The notes under the pieces were generated by a model. It searched no databases, was not told the DNA's origin, and was given only the letters and a program-made list of their open reading frames with translations. From an uncultured Chloroflexota bacterium (GTDB taxonomy: Bacteria > Chloroflexota > Limnocylindria > Limnocylindrales > CSP1-4), in assembly GCA_903930745.1 (NCBI GenBank), contig CAIYZX010000695.1, forward strand, positions 1 to 5,443: a stretch of DNA of 5,443 bases. The letters run 5' to 3'. This document shows, piece by piece, positions 1-5,422 of the stretch. Numbering within the stretch: position 1 is the stretch's first letter; each line of letters opens with the position of its first letter. The translations under genes were made by a program, and so were the position numbers.

Positions 1-2
1 AG

Positions 3-260
3 ACCGCCATCGGATCGGCGCTCCTGGTCATCACCGGGACCGGGTCGGGCACGCAGGCGGCTCAGACCGCGAGCGGATCCGCGCAGCTCGCGATCCCCGG
101 CACAGGCTCCGGCACCCAGACCTTCCAGACAGCCACCGGTACCGCCCTTCTCGTTATCACTGGCACCGGTGCCGGCACGCAGGCGGCTCAGACCGCGAGC
201 GGCACCGGAAGCATCCCCACCCCCATCACTGGCACCGGTGCGGGCACGCAGCCAGCGCAG
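3..260 (+). repeat. Four in-frame tandem repeats of 63-69 bp
   Basis: Units lie at 3-65, 66-128, 129-191 (63 bp, 21 codons each) and 192-260 (69 bp, 23 codons). Each begins with a Thr-Ala pair and ends with a GTQ-x-x-Q element. Units 1 and 3 share an identical 29-bp stretch (48-76 and 174-202, exactly two periods apart). Units 3 and 4 are nearly identical over 156-182 and 225-251, with one mismatch in the GCC/GCG codon. Unit 2 is more diverged. The array probably continues to the left of the window. Partial nucleotide identity indicates relatively recent duplication or recombination among units. Confidence 0.85.
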
Positions 261-467
261 ACCGCCCAGGGCACCGGCTCCGGCGGCGCTACCGCGGACG
301 GCGGTGGACTCCCGCCATGGTGGCAGCCAGGACCCGCACGCCAGGCCCGTCCCGCCCTCGTCGTCATCCGCGGATGGGGCGACGGCACCCAGCCCGCACC
401 CACTGCATCCGGCACCGGGGACGTCAACGACGACGACCTCGTGATGCTCGCCCTGCTCTCCGCCTGA
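3..467 (+). CDS. Tandem-repeat Gly/Thr/Gln-rich protein, 3' end (5' truncated by window)
   Basis: A reading frame is open from the left edge (first full codon at 3) to a TGA at 465-467, giving 154 visible residues. It has no in-frame ATG before 444, so its start lies outside the window. The visible part begins with about four 21-23-residue repeats built on a core like GTGSGTQAAQTASG, with a Leu/Val/Ile-rich stretch (such as ALLVIT) before each core. A degenerate further copy follows a Trp/Pro-rich linker (LPPWWQPGP), and the protein ends in an acidic then hydrophobic tail, DVNDDDLVMLALLSA. Regular alternation of small, Thr and aliphatic residues suggests a beta-structured fibrous or surface protein. 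Its stop sits directly on the Shine-Dalgarno sequence of the protease gene, so it belongs to the same operon. I do not recognise the family. It could be the C-terminal extension of a portal or minor head protein, or a separate virion appendage; position favours a head-associated role, but this is inference. Confidence 0.75.
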   Translation, partial: TAIGSALLVITGTGSGTQAAQTASGSAQLAIPGTGSGTQTFQTATGTALLVITGTGAGTQAAQTASGTGSIPTPITGTGAGTQPAQTAQGTGSGGATADGGGLPPWWQPGPARQARPALVVIRGWGDGTQPAPTASGTGDVNDDDLVMLALLSA

Positions 468-476
468 AGGAGGTGA
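467..476 (+). promoter_or_regulatory. Near-ideal Shine-Dalgarno sequence for the prohead protease
   Basis: The ten bases AAGGAGGTGA match the complement of the usual bacterial 16S rRNA 3' end. The AGGAGG core ends 8 nt before the ATG at 482. The site overlaps the last base of the upstream stop codon (465-467). It fixes the protease start at 482 and rejects the longer open frame that extends back to an ATG at 317, which would overlap the upstream gene and has no such site. Confidence 0.9.
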
Positions 477-481
477 CCGCC

Positions 482-1294
482 ATGACCCTGCCCGACCTGC
501 ACAGCGCCCCGCCGGCCAAGCTGGACATCGCCATCCTCCGCGCCCGTGACGGACAGGACGCCATGTCAGCCCGCGCCGGCGACGGCATGCCCACCCTGGT
601 GGGCCACTTCAGCGTCTTCAACAACTGGTACCGGATCTCCAGCTGGATGGAAGGCGACTTCCTCGAGCGCATCGCACCCGGCGCCTTCAAGAAGACCATC
701 CGCGAGTCCATCGGCCAAATGAAGGTGCTGTACGACCACGGCATGGACCCGAGCATCGGGAACAAGGTGCTCGGCCCGATCGCGTCGCTCGAGGAGGACG
801 GCGTTGGACCGGCCTACGAGGTCCCCCTGCTGGACACCTCGTACAACCGCGACCTGGCGCCCGGCCTCGAGGCGGGCGTCTACGGCTCCTCGTTCCGCTT
901 CGTCGTGATCAAGGACGCCTGGAACATGGAGCCCAAGCGCTCCGAGCACAACCCCGACGGCGTGCCCGAGCGGACCATCACCGAGGCCCGCGTGATGGAG
1001 TTCGGGCCCGTCACCTTCCCTGCCAACCCTGAGGCCACGGCGGGCGCCCGCAGCCTCACGGACCGCTACTACGAGAACCTCCGGGCACGGAGCCCGGAGC
1101 AGTTCGAGAGTGTCGTCCGATCCATCAGCGCCCTCCGCACTCCAGCCGGCCAGGCCACTGGAGCCGCAACCCCGCCCGCAGAGCCGGCCTCCGAGGCCAC
1201 TCCCGAGCCTGCTGTCCAGCCCGCCCCGGTCAAGGAGCGGGCCCAGTCCATCCAGCGGGCGCGTGCGCTTGCTGGCATGCAGGAGACGAAGTGA
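482..1294 (+). CDS. Prohead (capsid maturation) protease, HK97 type, family S78/U35
   Basis: This is a 270-residue serine protease of the herpesvirus-assemblin-like fold. In the HK97 family it sits inside the procapsid, cleaves the N-terminal delta domain from the capsid protein, and then degrades itself. Family landmarks are visible: VGHFSVFNNWYRI (40-52), ERIAPGAF (62-69), the His motif LYDHG with His86 as probable catalytic histidine, the Ser motif GVYGSSFRF (132-140) with Ser137 as probable nucleophile, and EFGPVTFPANPEA (173-185), the usual last core strand, whose Glu173 may be the third active-site residue. The core ends near residue 220. A Pro/Ala/Glu linker (about 221-250) and a basic C-terminal helix follow and are probably dispensable for catalysis. 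The start is set by the Shine-Dalgarno at 467-476. The stop overlaps the capsid gene start by 4 nt (GTGA), implying coupled translation. The catalytic assignments come from motif alignment by eye. Confidence 0.93.
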   Translation: MTLPDLHSAPPAKLDIAILRARDGQDAMSARAGDGMPTLVGHFSVFNNWYRISSWMEGDFLERIAPGAFKKTIRESIGQMKVLYDHGMDPSIGNKVLGPIASLEEDGVGPAYEVPLLDTSYNRDLAPGLEAGVYGSSFRFVVIKDAWNMEPKRSEHNPDGVPERTITEARVMEFGPVTFPANPEATAGARSLTDRYYENLRARSPEQFESVVRSISALRTPAGQATGAATPPAEPASEATPEPAVQPAPVKERAQSIQRARALAGMQETK

Positions 1295-2682
1295 CTCTCG
1301 CAGAGATCGCGGCCCGCGCGGCCGCCATCGCGGGCGAGCTCGAGGCACTCGACGGCATCGCCGAGTGGACCCCCGAGCAGCGCTCGCAGTTCGACGCCCT
1401 CAACACGGAGCTGACCGGTCTCGAGGCCCGCAAGGCCGACATCGAGGCCCGCAGCCGCGTGCGCGAGGCGGCCCGCAGCCTCTCCAGCGTGGAGATGCCG
1501 CACGTCGCCATCCGGAAGACCTCCGACCCGTACGACCTGTCCACGCTGCGCTTCGGCGCGACGCCGGACGAGCTGCGCGGCCGGGCCCGCACCGCGATCG
1601 AGCGGACGGACTTCATCGCCGATGAGGCCCGCCAGGAGATCGCCCGCAAGATCGACCGCGTCGACGACGTGCGCGGCGTCCTGCCCGGCCTGGTCCTCCA
1701 CACCGGCAACGACGCCTACCAGCAGGCCTTCGTGAAGGGACTCGCCGGCCGCAGCGACCTGTGGACGGCCGAGGAGCGCTCCGCCGTCGCCCGCGCGGAC
1801 GAGTTCCGTGCGGCGATGAGCCTCACGGACGCGAACGGCGGCTATGCCGTCCCGTTCACGCTGGACCCGACGCTCATCCTGACCAACGACGGGTCCACCA
1901 ACCCGTTCCGCCAGGCGTGCCGCGTCGAGACCATCACCACCGACAGCTGGAACGGGCTCTCGTCCGCGGGCGTCACGGCGTCCTACGACGGCTCCGTGGT
2001 CGAGGTGTCCGACGACTCCCCGACCTTCGCGCAGCCCAGCATCACGCCCAAGGAGGCCCAGGCCTTCGTCCAGGGCAGCATCGCCATCAGCCAGGACTAC
2101 CGCAACCTCGCGGGCGACCTGCTGACGCTGTTCCAGGACGCCAAGGACAACCTCGAGGCGTCCATCTTCGCCACCACCGCGAGCTACGGCCTCGTGCCGC
2201 TCGTCGTGGCGTACGACACGGGCTCGTCCATCAAGACCTCGGCCACCGGCGACACGTTCGCCGTGGCGGACGTCTACAACACCTTCAACCAGACCCCGGC
2301 CCGCGCCCGCTCCCGCGGCGCGTGGTTCGCGAACAACACGACCATCAGCCTGATGCGCCAGTTCGCGACGGCCAACAACTACCACGCGTTCCTCGTGGAC
2401 CTCGGCGCAGGCCAGCCGACCCAGCTCCTGGGTCAGCCCCTGTACGAGGCCTCCGCGATGGACGGCGTCATTAACGCCGGCGCCGAGAACTACATGCTCG
2501 TGCACGGCAACCCGAAGTCCTTCGCCATCGTTGACCGCGTCGGCATGAGCGTCGAGTTCATCCCGCACCTCTTCAACACGGCGAACAACCTGCCGGACGG
2601 CCGCCGCGGCTGGTTCGCCTACTGGCGGACCGCGTCGGGGCTGCTCAACGGAAACGACTTCACCGTTCTCAACGTCACGTAA
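1291..2682 (+). CDS. Major capsid protein, HK97 fold, with N-terminal scaffolding region
   Basis: This 463-residue protein forms the icosahedral shell. Residues 1-62 are heptad-like, Ala/Glu/Arg-rich helix (coiled coil). Together with the charged stretch to about residue 175 this resembles the delta or scaffold domain of HK97 gp5, removed by the upstream protease; no separate scaffold gene is seen. The mature core appears to begin around SLTDANGGYAVPF (177-189), the typical N-arm motif. It continues with a probable E-loop (about 215-255), the spine helix (about 270-292), the P/A-domain segment GAWFANNTTISLMRQF (343-358), LLGQPLYEASAM (379-390) and the C-terminal strand WFAYWRTASGLLNGNDF (441-457). 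The GTG start at 1291 has AGGAG at 1281-1285 and overlaps the protease stop. The probable E-loop lacks lysine, so HK97-style Lys-Asn crosslinking looks unlikely. The exact cleavage site is not determinable by eye. Confidence 0.94.
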   Translation: MTLAEIAARAAAIAGELEALDGIAEWTPEQRSQFDALNTELTGLEARKADIEARSRVREAARSLSSVEMPHVAIRKTSDPYDLSTLRFGATPDELRGRARTAIERTDFIADEARQEIARKIDRVDDVRGVLPGLVLHTGNDAYQQAFVKGLAGRSDLWTAEERSAVARADEFRAAMSLTDANGGYAVPFTLDPTLILTNDGSTNPFRQACRVETITTDSWNGLSSAGVTASYDGSVVEVSDDSPTFAQPSITPKEAQAFVQGSIAISQDYRNLAGDLLTLFQDAKDNLEASIFATTASYGLVPLVVAYDTGSSIKTSATGDTFAVADVYNTFNQTPARARSRGAWFANNTTISLMRQFATANNYHAFLVDLGAGQPTQLLGQPLYEASAMDGVINAGAENYMLVHGNPKSFAIVDRVGMSVEFIPHLFNTANNLPDGRRGWFAYWRTASGLLNGNDFTVLNVT

Positions 2683-2689
2683 CCCACGC

Positions 2690-2726
2690 CCGGCGGGCCC
2701 GTCCACAAGCCGGCGGGCCCGCCGGC
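2690..2726 (+). terminator. GC-rich hairpin after the capsid gene, possible attenuator or mRNA stabiliser
   Basis: The only real intergenic gap contains a 12-bp direct repeat (CCGGCGGGCCCG at 2690-2701 and 2710-2721) whose second copy lies within a perfect 18-bp palindrome (2709-2726). Two exclusive folds are possible: a 12-bp stem pairing 2690-2701 with 2714-2725 around a 12-nt loop, or hairpins formed from the palindrome alone. The sequence after it (CTCACCCTCC) has no T-run, so it is not a canonical intrinsic terminator. In high-GC actinobacteria such structures may still give partial termination or protect the 3' end of the capsid message. The function is inferred. Confidence 0.5.
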
Positions 2727-2738
2727 CTCACCCTCCAT

Positions 2739-2743
2739 GGAGG
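2739..2743 (+). promoter_or_regulatory. Shine-Dalgarno GGAGG for the accessory head protein
   Basis: GGAGG lies 6 nt before the ATG at 2750 and decides that start over an out-of-frame ATG at 2737. Having its own good ribosome site fits a gene that is not overlapped with, or coupled to, the capsid gene. Confidence 0.75.
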
Positions 2744-2749
2744 CAGCAC

Positions 2750-3349
2750 ATGGCATACAGGCGGACGAACCTTGCAGCCGCAACCGCGGCCGTAACCAAC
2801 CGGTTCGTGACCAGCACGAATATGAAGGTCGGCGCCTACACGGTCGCCAACGCGTCCGCGTCCTGGGCTGCCGGGTTCCTTGTCACCGTCGGACACACCA
2901 CCGTGGCGACCGGCACGGACACCCTGGGCACCATCACTGTGACCGGGACCGACCTCAACGGCGCGGCCCTGTCCGAGACCATCACCCCGGTGGCCGACTC
3001 CACCGCAACCGGCACGAGGGTCTTCCGCACCGTGACCGGAGTCTCCGGCGCGGGATGGGTGATCGCGGGCGGCAACGACACGATCATCGTCGGCCACGCG
3101 GCAGGCGCCTACGTCGCGTCCTCCACGACGGAGCTCGGCGCGGTGGTGGTCAACACGACTGCCGCCGGCACCGTGGCCCTGGCTGATGCGGACGGCGCCA
3201 TCGCGACCCTCAAGGCGAGCATCGCCGAAGGCGTGTACCGGTTCGAGGCGCAGGCGCGCGGCTACCTCAAGGTCAGCCTGGCGGCCGCGTCCGACGTCAC
3301 GGTGCTGCACGCCGGGACCATCGACGCCACCTCCTACACGCAGGCATAG
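2750..3349 (+). CDS. Accessory head protein, candidate capsid decoration protein
   Basis: This 199-residue protein is rich in Thr, Ala, Gly and Val, with a strongly alternating beta-strand pattern and no Cys, membrane segment or signal peptide. After a short N-terminal arm, residues about 56-115 carry a pattern (TLGTITVTGTDLNGAALSE, then FRTVTGVSGAG and NDTIIVG) like the NGAALTE-type beta domains that recur in phage structural proteins of unknown function. The C-terminal part includes EGVYRFEAQARGYLKV (160-175), also strand-rich. It lies directly after the major capsid gene and before the head-tail adaptor, the slot that often holds a decoration or cement protein. The start follows GGAGG at 2739-2743, and the stop lies 2 nt before the next ATG. 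Family membership is recalled by pattern rather than shown by search. A head fibre or minor structural protein is the alternative. Confidence 0.6.
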   Translation: MAYRRTNLAAATAAVTNRFVTSTNMKVGAYTVANASASWAAGFLVTVGHTTVATGTDTLGTITVTGTDLNGAALSETITPVADSTATGTRVFRTVTGVSGAGWVIAGGNDTIIVGHAAGAYVASSTTELGAVVVNTTAAGTVALADADGAIATLKASIAEGVYRFEAQARGYLKVSLAAASDVTVLHAGTIDATSYTQA

Positions 3350-3351
3350 CC

Positions 3352-3594
3352 ATGGGCATCGTCATCGCAATCGAGACCTTCCACACCGCCGGCAGGGACG
3401 GCAACGCCCGCACCGTGTACGCGGGCCAGGCGATCCCCGACAGCGACCCCGTCGTGGCGGCCAATCGCACGAGCTTCCGCACGCCGGAGCAGATGGCCTC
3501 GGCCACGGTGGTGGAGCATCACGCCGTGGAGCAGGCCACCGCGGCCCCCGGCGAGCGCCGCGACATCCGGCTTCCGCGCGGCCGGGCTCGCTGA
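3352..3594 (+). CDS. Small hypothetical protein of the head-neck region
   Basis: This is an 80-residue protein of unrecognised family. The N-terminal half is strand-like (GIVIAIETF) and contains VYAGQAIPDSDPVVAANRTSF (22-42 region), a pattern of a short beta-hairpin followed by 'D-D-P-V-V-x-x-N-x-x-x-F'. I associate this pattern with small proteins found between capsid and adaptor genes in actinobacterial phages and prophages. The tail is charged, ending in RRDIRLPRGRAR. It starts 2 nt after the upstream stop with only a weak purine-rich site (around 3341-3344), so translation is probably coupled. The next gene begins 1 nt after its stop. Codon use and GC bias match the neighbours, supporting a real gene. 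A minor head or neck role is a guess from position only. Confidence 0.7.
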   Translation: MGIVIAIETFHTAGRDGNARTVYAGQAIPDSDPVVAANRTSFRTPEQMASATVVEHHAVEQATAAPGERRDIRLPRGRAR

Positions 3595-3595
3595 C

Positions 3596-4207
3596 ATGGC
3601 CGACACCGACATCGTCAGTGTTGCCACTGTGAAGGCCCAACTTGGCATCACCGATGCCGTGGATGATGCCTGGCTCGGCGGCGTGGTCACGGCCGTCACG
3701 GAGGCGATCGAGAACACCACCGGTCGGTGGTTCACGGCCCGCGCCACGACGCTCTACTTCGACGGATCCGCCGACGCATCCGCGCTGGAGGTCCCCCTGG
3801 GCGTGAGCGCCATCACCTACCTGGGCTATGCCACCACGGACCAGCCCGACAGCGGAACCGGCACGTACACCGAGATCACCACCGGCATCTACCTGGACCC
3901 GCCGGCGCAGGACCGGCGCTTCGGGGCGAGCGCGTCGCGCATCGTCCTCGGCGGATCCTCCGTGGGGCGGTTCCCGACCTCGGGCAAGCGCACGATCAAG
4001 GCCACGGGCTCCTTCGGCTCACCGTCCACCCGGGCATCCCAGATCGCCACCAACGCGATCGCGAGGGCGTACCGGGCGCGCAAGTCCGGAGGGGCAGACC
4101 TGGCCGTCGTCGGTCCCGAGGGCGGCATGAAGATCCTGCGGGACTTCGCACCCGCAGAGCTCGAGGAGCTGCACGGCTCCTACGGTATCGCGATGGTGGC
4201 TGGCTGA
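3596..4207 (+). CDS. Head-tail adaptor (connector) protein, HK97 gp6-like
   Basis: This 203-residue protein probably forms the ring that docks under the portal after DNA packaging. Visible family features are an N-terminal helical part with the motif VATVKAQLGITDAVDDAWL (9-27), a second helix running into IENTTGRWF (38-46), where the conserved 'tGR' lies, a beta section with PLGVSAITYLGY (67-78) matching the usual 'lP..PV.sI..v' strand, and a late helix SQIATNAIARAYRARK (148-163) like the C-terminal helix of gp6/gp15 adaptors. The C-terminal extension (164-203) is longer than in the smallest family members. No Shine-Dalgarno is evident and the start lies 1 nt after the preceding stop, so re-initiation is likely. 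The stop overlaps the next start (TGATG). Confidence 0.82.
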   Translation: MADTDIVSVATVKAQLGITDAVDDAWLGGVVTAVTEAIENTTGRWFTARATTLYFDGSADASALEVPLGVSAITYLGYATTDQPDSGTGTYTEITTGIYLDPPAQDRRFGASASRIVLGGSSVGRFPTSGKRTIKATGSFGSPSTRASQIATNAIARAYRARKSGGADLAVVGPEGGMKILRDFAPAELEELHGSYGIAMVAG

Positions 4208-4662
4208 TGGACTGGTCCGCCCTCACGGCCGCGCTCGCCGCCAAGTACACGGACCTCGCCAACGCGGACGCCAGCGACACGCTGCGGGAGTCGTACGACG
4301 TCGCGCAGGACGATCCGATCACGCCGTGCGCGCTCACGCTCATGGCAGGCCTGGCGGACGTCGGGCCCGAGGGTCCCGGGTGGCTCACGGGCAAGGCCAA
4401 CGTGGACGTCCTGATCCTCCTCGAGCCCAAGGCGGACGTGCCGCACCGGTACGCCGCCCTCCTGCGGTGGCTTGGCCCAGCCACGACGGCGGCCATGTCG
4501 GGCGTGATGCTCGGCATGACGAGCTCCGTGGCCGGTGCCGTGCCGGTGGACGTCGAGGTGGCCCTCGCGGGTGACTCCGAGGTGTACGCCGGTCTGCCGT
4601 GGGACATGGTCCGCGTCCGCTACCGCATCCCCTACCGCGACCGCGTGACGGTGACGCCGTGA
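4207..4662 (+). CDS. Neck protein, tail-terminator-like or head-closure protein
   Basis: This 151-residue protein begins with a helix (WSALTAALAAKYTDL, 3-17). Strands follow around TPCALTLM (39-46) and NVDVLILLEP (65-74), then a helix HRYAALLRWLG (80-90) and a final strand region YAGLPWDMVRVRYRIPYRD (127-145). This helix, strand pair, helix, terminal strand order resembles tail terminator proteins that cap the tail tube and join it to the head, but the position directly after the adaptor is also where a head-closure (stopper) protein would sit. I cannot separate the two by eye. The start at 4207 is supported by the TGATG overlap with the adaptor stop. The same frame is open back to an ATG at 3727, but that part only shadows the adaptor gene. 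The stop overlaps the next start by 4 nt. Confidence 0.65.
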   Translation: MDWSALTAALAAKYTDLANADASDTLRESYDVAQDDPITPCALTLMAGLADVGPEGPGWLTGKANVDVLILLEPKADVPHRYAALLRWLGPATTAAMSGVMLGMTSSVAGAVPVDVEVALAGDSEVYAGLPWDMVRVRYRIPYRDRVTVTP

Positions 4663-5228
4663 GCGACGGCATGGCGATCGTCGGGCTCAAGGACGTGGAC
4701 CGGATGCTGTCCCGGATCGACCGGCGCGCAACCCGCGAGCGGCAGCAGATCATCCGGGACGCCGCCCGCCGGACACTCGTCGTGCAGGTCAAGGCCGACG
4801 CTTCCCGTTCCCCCGGCCGTGCCGGCGCCCGCCTTGCCAGGGCAACGACCGTCCGCCTTGGCAAGCAGGGCGCGGTCCTCGTTGGCCCCCGCACCGGCAG
4901 GCGCGAGGACAAGGGAAAGGCCTGGTTCCGGGCCATCTTCATCATCGGCTCGCCGCGCCGGACTGTAGGCGGCGCGAAGGCGTCTGAGATCCGGACCTAC
5001 ACCAGCACATCGAAGCAGTACGCCAAGGCCGGCGGCGTCTTCGCCCGGAGCACCAAGGCGCGCGACCGCGTGCTGATGGCCAACAAGGCGCAGGGCTGGG
5101 CCGCTGTTGGCCCGTGGACCGTGCCGGCCATTCCGCCCAACCCATTCGTCCGCACGGGTGAGGAGCGAGCGCGCCCCGCGTTCGTCGCCGCCCTGCGCCA
5201 AGCCCTGTTCAGCACGGAGGACACGTAG
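4659..5228 (+). CDS. HK97 gp10-like neck/tail-joining protein
   Basis: This 189-residue, very basic protein starts with GLKDVDRMLSRIDRRA (9-24), the usual 'GldeL...l' opening of the HK97-gp10/tail-component family. A helix follows through about residue 48, where cell-wall-free, cytoplasmic assembly proteins of this family carry the 'ak..aP...G.L' turn; here it reads KADASRSPGRAGARLARA (45-62). The C-terminal segment PAIPPNPFVRTGEERARPAFVAAL (156-179 region) matches the family's 'hPFlrPA.e......' end. The central insertion (about 80-150), with many Lys/Arg, Ser and Thr, is longer than in compact members. Start choice: the GTG at 4659 gives a GTGA overlap like the protease/capsid junction, with weak GGTGA at 4650-4654; an ATG at 4671 is the alternative. 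The role is head-tail joining or tail completion by family; the exact function is unsettled. Confidence 0.78.
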   Translation: MSDGMAIVGLKDVDRMLSRIDRRATRERQQIIRDAARRTLVVQVKADASRSPGRAGARLARATTVRLGKQGAVLVGPRTGRREDKGKAWFRAIFIIGSPRRTVGGAKASEIRTYTSTSKQYAKAGGVFARSTKARDRVLMANKAQGWAAVGPWTVPAIPPNPFVRTGEERARPAFVAALRQALFSTEDT

Positions 5229-5233
5229 ACCCC

Positions 5234-5422
5234 ATGGCGCCCAAGCCGTCTGGCCTCGTCCGTGTGGTCCCGGTCCCGGGGCTGCACTTCGAGCCCGTCG
5301 ATACCACGCCCGAGGAGGCGGCCGCCCTGGTCGCAACGGGCTCGTTCGCCTACGCCGACACGCCGTCGGCCACCACGAAGGCGGCCCCGGCCGCGGAGGA
5401 CCTGATCGATGACGCAGGCTGA
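5234..5422 (+). CDS. Small hypothetical protein upstream of the putative tail gene
   Basis: This 62-residue protein has an unrecognised family. It has a short basic strand-rich start (GLVRVVPVPGLHF, 7-19), then TTPEEAAALVATGSFAYAD (24-42), a small helix followed by 'tGaF' as in small proteins found near head-tail genes of actinobacterial phages, and an acidic end (AEDLIDD). A GGAGG at 5216-5220 lies 13 nt upstream of the ATG, longer than optimal, so initiation may partly depend on coupling with the gene that ends 5 nt earlier. The last 14 bases overlap the next gene in another frame and encode its ribosome site. GC-rich third positions fit the neighbours. No function is assigned. Confidence 0.62.
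   Translation: MAPKPSGLVRVVPVPGLHFEPVDTTPEEAAALVATGSFAYADTPSATTKAAPAAEDLIDDAG
5395..5399 (+). promoter_or_regulatory. Shine-Dalgarno GGAGG inside the upstream gene, for the gene starting at 5409
   Basis: GGAGG with a 9-nt spacer precedes the ATG at 5409. It lies within the coding region of the 62-residue protein and is the better placed of the two ribosome sites at this end of the window. It is the main support for a gene beginning at 5409. Confidence 0.7.

Noticed and set aside
3..260. CRISPR-like repeat array
   Set aside because: The repeats are contiguous, in-frame coding units of 63-69 bp with no unique spacers.
169..444. 91-residue + strand frame in the repeat region
   Set aside because: It is Pro/Arg/Ser-rich, out of frame with the repeat protein whose repeats are preserved at the amino acid level; no ribosome site.
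317..481. N-terminal extension of the protease frame to an ATG at 317, giving 325 residues
   Set aside because: The extra residues are Arg/Pro/His-rich shadow sequence of the upstream repeat gene, there is no ribosome site at 317, and an ideal Shine-Dalgarno lies before the ATG at 482.
1280..1300. Programmed frameshift fusing protease and capsid protein
   Set aside because: The GTGA overlap has a ribosome site (AGGAG) and a normal GTG start; no slippery heptamer was seen, so coupled separate translation explains it.
566..1348. 260-residue open frame on the minus strand across the protease gene
   Set aside because: Same GC-driven antisense artefact; the opposite strand carries the protease with intact motifs.
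1761..2474. 237-residue + strand frame inside the capsid gene
   Set aside because: The Arg/Gly/Pro/His-rich translation is typical of a shifted frame of a high-GC gene; no ribosome site.
1069..2706. 545-residue open frame on the minus strand across the capsid gene
   Set aside because: It mirrors the capsid and protease coding region; high GC third positions suppress antisense stops. The protein is low-complexity Val/Gly/Arg/Ala with no recognisable domain, and the + strand gene is clear.
3727..4206. Upstream extension of the 4207 gene to an ATG at 3727
   Set aside because: This part is a shifted-frame shadow of the adaptor gene; the start at 4207 is set by the TGATG overlap.
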